From assembly GCA_038503035.1 (NCBI GenBank), contig JAVSML010024599.1:558001-622000 (forward strand): a DNA stretch of 64,000 nucleotides. Direction: 5' to 3'. Positions 58,248-64,000 of the stretch are shown in pieces (the stretch's first letter is position 1; every line of letters starts with the position of its first letter). The position numbers were made by a program, and so were the translations under genes. The stretch comes from Crocodylus rhombifer (lineage: Eukaryota > Chordata > Crocodylia > Crocodylidae). The notes beneath the pieces were generated by a model. That model searched no databases, was not told the DNA's origin, and worked only from the letters and a program-made list of their open reading frames with translations.

Positions 58248-59753
58248 TAAGTGAAAAACAATCTTCTTTTATACCTTGTTATATCAAAGATTCTTCCCAA
58301 CAGGGAACCTTTAATTATATACTCAGTACTGCAAGGAACATAAGATACTGAAACAGTAGCACTATTTTTATAATTATAGATTTGTGTATATCAATGTCAA
58401 AACTGTATAAACTAGATTTTTAAAACTGTTTCAGTGTTCACTATTAATGTTCTAATGGCTCATACAAATGTATAGGTCTATAAAATTTATCCACCCACAG
58501 CATTCTCGCCTGTCTTATCTTTTAAATTATGATAAATTTAGGTCTTCTGATGTGCTGAAAAGGGAAAAAAAAAAACTGCTTCAAGGAATAAAACTTAGAT
58601 TTAACCTGCAAAGTTTGAGGGTTAACTCACAAGGAAACATGGTTTTGTTCTTATTTAAGAACATAAATCGTCCTGCAGAAATGGCTGTTGCTGAAACATG
58701 CCCCAGAAGCTTTCAGGGAAAAAAAGTGTGCCAAAACACTGTCTCAGTCCAGAGAGATCATGTCCCTGAAAATAACTTATAATACCTTTCTAAGTACCTT
58801 TTTATACCACAGGCTGCTGAGAATTACAGGATTTAGGATTGGGTGAGGGAAAGAGAGCTGTTGTGAGGATGAGGTTAAGAAATTGAGATATGGGATGTCC
58901 AATTTGTGGCCAGGAAACTGGCCATATTTGGCAATCTTAATAGATCATTTTTTCCACTAGTTGTTACATAAATAAAATTCTTCCTACAATTTTTTTCATA
59001 CCATAATACATTTTTGGCATTATGATAGCTAGCAGGATGGATAATTTTTCCTGATATTCTGTACCTTTTGTAATGCTTGAGATTTGGTGTTCCTATATCA
59101 AATGGGGTTTTAAAAATGGGAAAATAAAAAAATCATGAAATGTTTCAGTAAACCATAACAATGAATGTTGATGAGAAAGGTGAAAAAGGAATGGAAACAG
59201 GTCTTTAACTAAATCAGCAGGGATAATTCAATCTGTGTTAAGATTGTTTTGGTAGATGAGAAAAATGGGGGGTTAAGAAGCCAGTGGGACCAATTTAATT
59301 AATCAGAAGTTTAGACCTCATTACTGAACAAAATAATGGGAGGATGGGCTTTTATACCCATCAGTTTTTTGAGGGGCATATATCTATAAGGACTTCAGTA
59401 TAAGATATGTCTTCCTTCCCCTAATCTGTTTCTTCCTGCCCCCCTTGGACTTCTCCCTGTTTTTTCTCATCTGTTTTCCCGGGTCCTGAAACCAGCTGCA
59501 CTGCATGACACCAGTGGGATGAGACAGCCCCTCCAGCTTTTCCCACCTTAAGGAAGACCAGAAAAGGAAGGTGTTTGTAAATGTGTTTACCTTTTCTAAA
59601 ACATGTTAGCTGATTTGTATCACACACATCAAATTTCAATTTGAATTAAGGGTTAATAGACGATCAAGGGGGCTTACTCCCTTTTCACAGACAAATAGCC
59701 CAAATGCTTGGGCAGAGCTGGGGGGGCTTTGGATACGGAAACTTAGTTACTAT
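58248..59753. other. AT-rich sequence with no recognised feature
   Basis: No credible gene or named repeat between MITE copies B and C. Confidence 0.45.
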
Positions 59754-60063
59754 GGGTGCCTATACATGAGCAGCGAAGCTGCTCCAATGTGCTGTAATTA
59801 CAGTGTGTCGGAGCACAGTTGATTAATCGAGTCTGCTGGAATGCAGTAATTACTGTGCTTGAGCAGACTCCAGTGTCTCATGGATCAGTATACTTGTGCT
59901 TAAAAATGGTGGCAGGGGCACTTTATCTAAAGCTCATTTAGATAAAGTGTCCCCATCACCATTTTAAAGTGTGGGAACATTGATACATGAGACACTCTGG
60001 GCACTTTAATTAGAGCATCTCTTGGATGCCCTCCCCCCTCCCCAAGCATGTGTATAAATGCCC
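59754..60063. mobile_element. Palindromic MITE, copy C, with TAT flanks
   Basis: The left end GGGTGCCTATACATGAGCAG and the right end (reverse complement GGGCATTTATACACATGC) match the copy B ends in swapped order, so C is inverted relative to B. Inside are TTGATTAATCGAGTCTGCTG, AAAAATGGTGGCAGGGGCAC, the palindromic centre TCTAAAGCTCATTTAGATAA and ACCATTTTAAAGTGTGGG. TAT immediately precedes and follows the element, a possible 3-bp target duplication. Confidence 0.75.
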
Positions 60064-60389
60064 TATGCGGTGTTGTTAGCACCTTTAACTTTATAAAGGC
60101 TGCGGGGGAGGGGGACAGTTGGCAGGATAGCCTTTATTTTCTTGCACAAACCCAATTTGCAATGCTTATCTGAATTCCTAAGGATTGTTTTTCCTAAAAG
60201 CAATACTGTATATACATGTTAATTATACAGTTTAAATTGTCTAATTTGGACTGCCCTAGTCTGCATGAACTTTAATCCTCATTCAATGAAGATTAGTTCA
60301 TTTGGAGTGGAGCCAATTTTAATTCAGATTACAGATGTCTATGTGTATATAGTGATAGCTGTAGTCTGGATTAAACCTAGAAAAATGTC
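60064..60389. other. AT-rich spacer
   Basis: Nothing recognised; starts with a short G-rich patch (60102-60116). Confidence 0.45.
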
Positions 60390-60714
60390 AGGCACTATTA
60401 CACATGCTCTGGGGCTAGGGTGGGGGGCTGGTGCTTTAATCAGAGTACTTCTCAGAGCCACTCTAACTAAAGTGCTGCAGCCTCTCCTGTATCAGCTTCC
60501 CCACACTTCAAGGGCCATGGTCACCATTTTTAACTAAAGCTTGTTCCAACGAGCTTTAGTTCAAGCACCCCCACCACCATTTTTAAGAGTGGGGATGCTG
60601 ATATATGAGAGAGGGAATCTGCTAGAGCGCGGTAATTACAGCACATCAAGTCTGCTCCAGCGTGCTGTAATCACAGTGCCTTGGATTAGCCTTCACGCTC
60701 ATGTGCAGGCACTC
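60390..60714. mobile_element. Palindromic MITE, copy D
   Basis: The left end GGCACTATTACACATGCTCT and the right end (reverse complement GAGTGCCTGCACATGAGCGT) are diverged family ends. The centre contains TTTTTAACTAAAGCTTGTTC then CAACGAGCTTTAGTTCAAGC and ACCACCATTTTTAAGAGTGG. GGTAATTACAGCAC lies in the right half. Same orientation as copy B. Confidence 0.7.
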
Positions 60715-61068
60715 GTAATGTCTATAAATGGCTGGAGACACCTGATCAGACCCTACCTAGCTGACATCCCAGGCTAGGGCTGCAAGCCAAAGTAACCACT
60801 GTTGTGGCTGACCTGGCAGTTCTGAACTTTTGTCTCTGAATGGCCAGCCACCTTGGGCTCTAAGAATCTTTTTTTTCTTTTTCCCTTACCCCTTTTGATA
60901 TCTGTTTGATTTGTCAAGGTCAGGAAAAATGATTATCATTTACAGCTCAGAATTGAACAGCAGACCTAATTCGTTCCATCTCCACAAAGGAGTTTGCTTG
61001 ACAGAATGCAAGACTTTATCCTTTGTTTGGAACACACAAAGGTTGTTGGTTTCTTTTGTATAATGATT
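60715..61068. other. Unassigned spacer
   Basis: Nothing recognised. Confidence 0.45.
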
Positions 61069-61576
61069 CAGTAGCATAACTAAGGCAGGTTGAAGGGGGC
61101 ACCACCCCTGGGTGCCAGCTTAGAGCGGGTGCCGGTATGACGTCCTGCCCTCCAGGTGTCTTTTTCTATGGCAGGGGCAGCCTTGTGTAGCCCAGCCATG
61201 GGGAGCTGGGTAAGGGCAACCCCATGCCCTGTAGCATATCTGTGGGGGAGGGAAGTAAATGAGAAGAGTGGAATCCACGCCCCCCTGTCACAAGCTTTGC
61301 TGTGGAGATACAGCCTTGCGCTATCGAGTGGGGGGAGGGGGGGAAGGGGAGTGAATGGGGCACCAGGAATGCAGCAAGTCCATCCCTTTGCATAAGTAGC
61401 CAAGCTCATGTTAGTATAGCAGCGGCTTTAGCAGCTGCCATTAGAGTCCAGAGGCCAGTGGCAGATAAATTTCCATTTCCCTTCCCATTTCCCCCACTCC
61501 TGCTCTCCAGTGGTCAGCATAATTCCCCCTTTCAGCCACCTCCACCTATGCCCTGAAATATCTTGCTATGCCTCTG
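61069..61576. mobile_element. Short non-autonomous hAT element with 8-bp TSD
   Basis: The left end CAGTAGCATAACTAAGGCAG and the right end (reverse complement CAGAGGCATAGCAAGATATT) share the CAGNGGCATARC terminal pattern common in vertebrate hAT elements. Flanking 8-mers are TAATGATT (61061-61068) and TAATAAGT (61577-61584), 6 of 8 identical. The interior is GC-rich; overlapping frames on both strands are artefacts. Confidence 0.65.
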
Positions 61577-62037
61577 TAATAAGTCTATTTCAAATTCCTC
61601 AGTCTTGTTCTGAATCTTTTCCTTTTGTGTATCTTTCCAAATTGCCATAGCTTACTATGACTTTCCAACTGTGTTTGCTATGGAAAAGCTAACATTTCCA
61701 TGCAAGAACCTAATCTTGTTATATAGACAGTCATGTTAACACCTTTGACTTCCTGCTTCCATTGATTTCATCAACATTGTTGCTAAGATTGTGTTGTGAT
61801 TTCTATCATGTTTTTGTTTGCTTTTTCTTCTTTTTAGGGGCATTATATTTCAGTCCATTTTACACACAAACTTAAACTGATGCATTTTCATGGCTGACTG
61901 TAATCTTTAAAACCACTTAAAATTGATTCACAGTTTGTAAGTGTGTGCTCTGGGACTGTAGCATAGCAAGAAGAGGATCTGAGAACAGGTATCATAACAT
62001 GATAAAGTAACTGGCAGAAGGGAAATAAGGAGATGTC
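61577..62037. other. AT-rich sequence with no recognised feature
   Basis: Nothing recognised. Confidence 0.45.
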
Positions 62038-62096
62038 CTAGTGTCCTTGGGTAGTGGTGTGGAAGGAAGAGTACGAGTGTCCTTGGGTAGTGGTGG
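62038..62096. repeat. Short direct repeat GTGTCCTTGGGTAGTGGTG
   Basis: The 19-bp phrase occurs twice, about 37 bp apart (near 62041 and 62078), joined by GTGGAAGGAAGAGTACGA. A two-copy local duplication. Confidence 0.75.
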
Positions 62097-62097
62097 G

Positions 62098-62288
62098 TGT
62101 AGAAGCATAACAAGGCAGCCGGGTGCCTAGGCAGCTGAGACGCATGGGGGCAGGGGTCACTTTTGTCTATGGCTAAGCTGCCAGCACAACTGTGTGGATG
62201 TGGTGGAAGTATTTTTGTCCCTGCTGTGCCCTGCTTCTTAAGTTGGCTGCCCCATTCACCCTGCCCTAATTGTGCTACTGGCTCAGTG
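62098..62288. mobile_element. Possible short hAT-like element related to 61069-61576
   Basis: TAGAAGCATAACAAGGCAGC at the left faces a right end that reverse-complements to CAGTAGCACAATTAGGGCAG. Both resemble the 61069 left end (CAGTAGCATAACTAAGGCAG). No target duplication is clear. Confidence 0.4.
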
Positions 62289-64000
62289 ATAGTAAATTGG
62301 AGGTGGCCAACCAGGAGCAAGGCTGATAATTTTCCTGTTATTGCTTCTGCATTCTTTCCAGCTGATCCAGAACAGCTTAATTCTCTTTGGAAGAGAGCCC
62401 AGATGGAACCTACCCATCTGGTTTACACATAGTGTAATGGTAGGGACAAAATTGGTGGACTTGTTCACTATTATGTAATAGAATATAAAACATTCAAAGT
62501 TCAGAAAAGATTCAAGTAAACTTTTATTGGAAAAAATGGCAAATTTCAGGGTTTTAAAGGTGGGCTGCGTAGCTTAATATAGGTTTGCTGTGGGCTTGTG
62601 TATACTATTCCACAGTGTATTTTCTTATAAATCCTAACAGGTGTTTTTAGCAGCCAGATTAAGTAACTATTAGAGCAAATTACTAAAGGAATTAGAAAGT
62701 TACCTTTTGATTAAGGTCTTTGGATCAAGATTGTCTGTCTTTCTGAGAGAGGTACAAGTTTGGTTTGAAAAGGAACTGCTGGATGCAATTCTTTGGCCTG
62801 TTGTATAGGAGGCCAAACTACATTATTATAATAGTTTCTAGCTTAAAAAACTGTGAAGATGATTAAGTATAGATTTAAAAAAAAAAAGAGACAGGGATCA
62901 ATACTCACTTGAAGCAGTCTTTTAAATTTTTTTTCTCTTAGAGTTCATAACATAAGCAGGAAGGATTTCATGTCCTCTTTCCATCCACCAAGACTGAAGA
63001 ACATGAAATCTTGGAGGAACATTGGGGCCCTTCTTCTCTGGGGAGCAGTTCTGTGTAGACAGAGGCTAGTGCAGGTGGAGCACTACTGTTATGCAGATAT
63101 TGTACATACATGCTAACAGTACTCTGGCAATCATAGGGTTGGTCTTACAGTGACTGAACTTCATAATTATGGACCTGGGTGGACCTAGGATCTTGAAAAG
63201 GGGAGTGCAGATGGTATAGCACAACATTACATATAACAGAACACATGTTTTTCTCCAGTTAAAAAAGCAAACAAACTAGAAGCTTTATTAATATGTTAGG
63301 GGGTCTGGGGCTATATCATTCAGTTTAAGTTCAAAGCAATAAAAGACTATTGGAATGTGCATTACTTTGCTATATGATATATTATATATAAAAATACAAC
63401 AAATTATGGAAAAATAATCAAAAGCCATTTCACTTGCCATTTAGTCATTACAATTAAATTTACATCTCTCTCAGATTAATAAAACAAAAATCAAACCTTC
63501 TTGAGAACCTTTACTGTCCATTCAATGCTTTACTGAAAGTTATTTTCCCATCTGAGTTAATGACAAAACATTTCCACACCTAAGTTATTGCTTCTAGCTA
63601 AAGTTAAAAACAGTCTTCAGGACTGTGAAATAGGAGTTACATTACCAGGAGCAGCTAATGGACAACAGCATGCTTAATTAGTGTAACCACTTAAGACCAT
63701 TCACAAGAGAGGGTAATTAATGTCTATGGAATGAGGATTTTAGAAGGAAGCAGCTAATTATAATGAATCATGAAGTCCATTGACTCCTTCAGTGTTGCTT
63801 GAATTGAGATGCTGCTTCCACTGCCAGGCAGTTAGTTTTAAACTGAGTTAACCAGGAATCAAAGAAGGGGTACAGCTGCACAGCTGCATCCCCCCGCCCC
63901 CCATATTTACCGCTGTTCATGGAGGTGAGCATCAGCAGCCTGATCCACTTTTGTTGTCCATCAAGTTCTACTTAAAACTTAGCTGAGCATGCTAGGATCT
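62289..64000. other. AT-rich sequence; last 500 bp may be conserved noncoding DNA
   Basis: No gene is supported. The part 63540-63790 is repeat-free with several TAATTA/ATTAG motifs (GCTTAATTAGTGTAACCAC, GGGTAATTAATGTC, CAGCTAATTATAATGA). This resembles homeodomain-binding regulatory DNA, but no conservation can be shown from one sequence. A C/G-rich patch lies at 63890-63902. Confidence 0.3.

Noticed and set aside
1..64000. CRISPR arrays, bacterial operons, riboswitches, origins
   Set aside because: No regularly spaced short repeats or prokaryotic gene organisation; the window is clearly animal nuclear DNA.
1..64000. tRNA or rRNA genes
   Set aside because: No intact cloverleaf with A and B boxes or rRNA core was seen; the only tRNA-like text (15220-15310) is a poor SINE remnant.

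Overview
This window looks like non-genic nuclear DNA from a sauropsid, most likely a crocodilian (a turtle is the main alternative). The background is AT-rich and has no long host reading frames, and no host protein-coding exon could be supported. What can be identified is almost entirely transposable-element sequence. CR1 LINEs dominate, in at least three lineages. There is also an amniote MIR SINE and a varied set of cut-and-paste DNA transposon remnants. A 400-base N run at 44907-45306 marks a draft assembly. The species call is inference from repeat content, mainly the CR1 3' ends carrying repeated ATGAAATCT-like tails; no marker gene is present.

Layout, left half. 1-1001 is unassigned moderately GC-rich sequence ending in a CR1 scrap. 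2527-4733 is a complete non-autonomous hAT-type element with inverted ends and a nearly matching 8-bp target duplication. 5019-5505 is a palindromic MITE abutting a CR1 3' end. 7165-10150 is a long CR1 retaining ORF1 (esterase), endonuclease and part of RT. It meets a second, opposite CR1 tail-to-tail (10150-10860). 12275-12480 is a CR1 tail, 13445-13605 a MIR and 18105-19755 a CR1 RT segment. 22515-23569 and 24303-24501 are inverted-repeat elements. 24822-26420 has features of an antisense LTR retroelement.

Layout, right half. 31451-32645 holds a hAT-like MITE and a second copy of the 2527-4733 family. 35508-36645 is an antisense CR1. 41249-44393 may be a hAT-like element with a CR1 (RT ORF of 390 aa) nested inside it. 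47352-48110 is a hairpin plus two antisense CR1 tails. 51180-51810 and 56040-56335 are C-terminal pieces of a different, non-CR1 LINE group. 52405-52910 is a PIF/Harbinger transposase pseudogene. 53575-56040 is a long antisense CR1. 57251-57371 is a near-perfect 121-nt palindrome. 57923-60714 has three copies of one palindromic MITE family, and 61069-61576 is a short hAT element with a recognisable 8-bp target duplication.

The coding sequences are parasitic and decayed. CR1 ORF1 (SGNH esterase-like) and ORF2 (endonuclease plus reverse transcriptase) would have copied CR1 RNA. The Harbinger transposase, and absent hAT transposases, would have moved the short inverted-repeat elements. All copies seen are truncated, deleted or frame-broken. 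I did not find a new functional system. The best second-look items are the palindromic MITE family, the 121-nt hairpin, the 2.2-kb hAT family and the non-CR1 LINE pieces.
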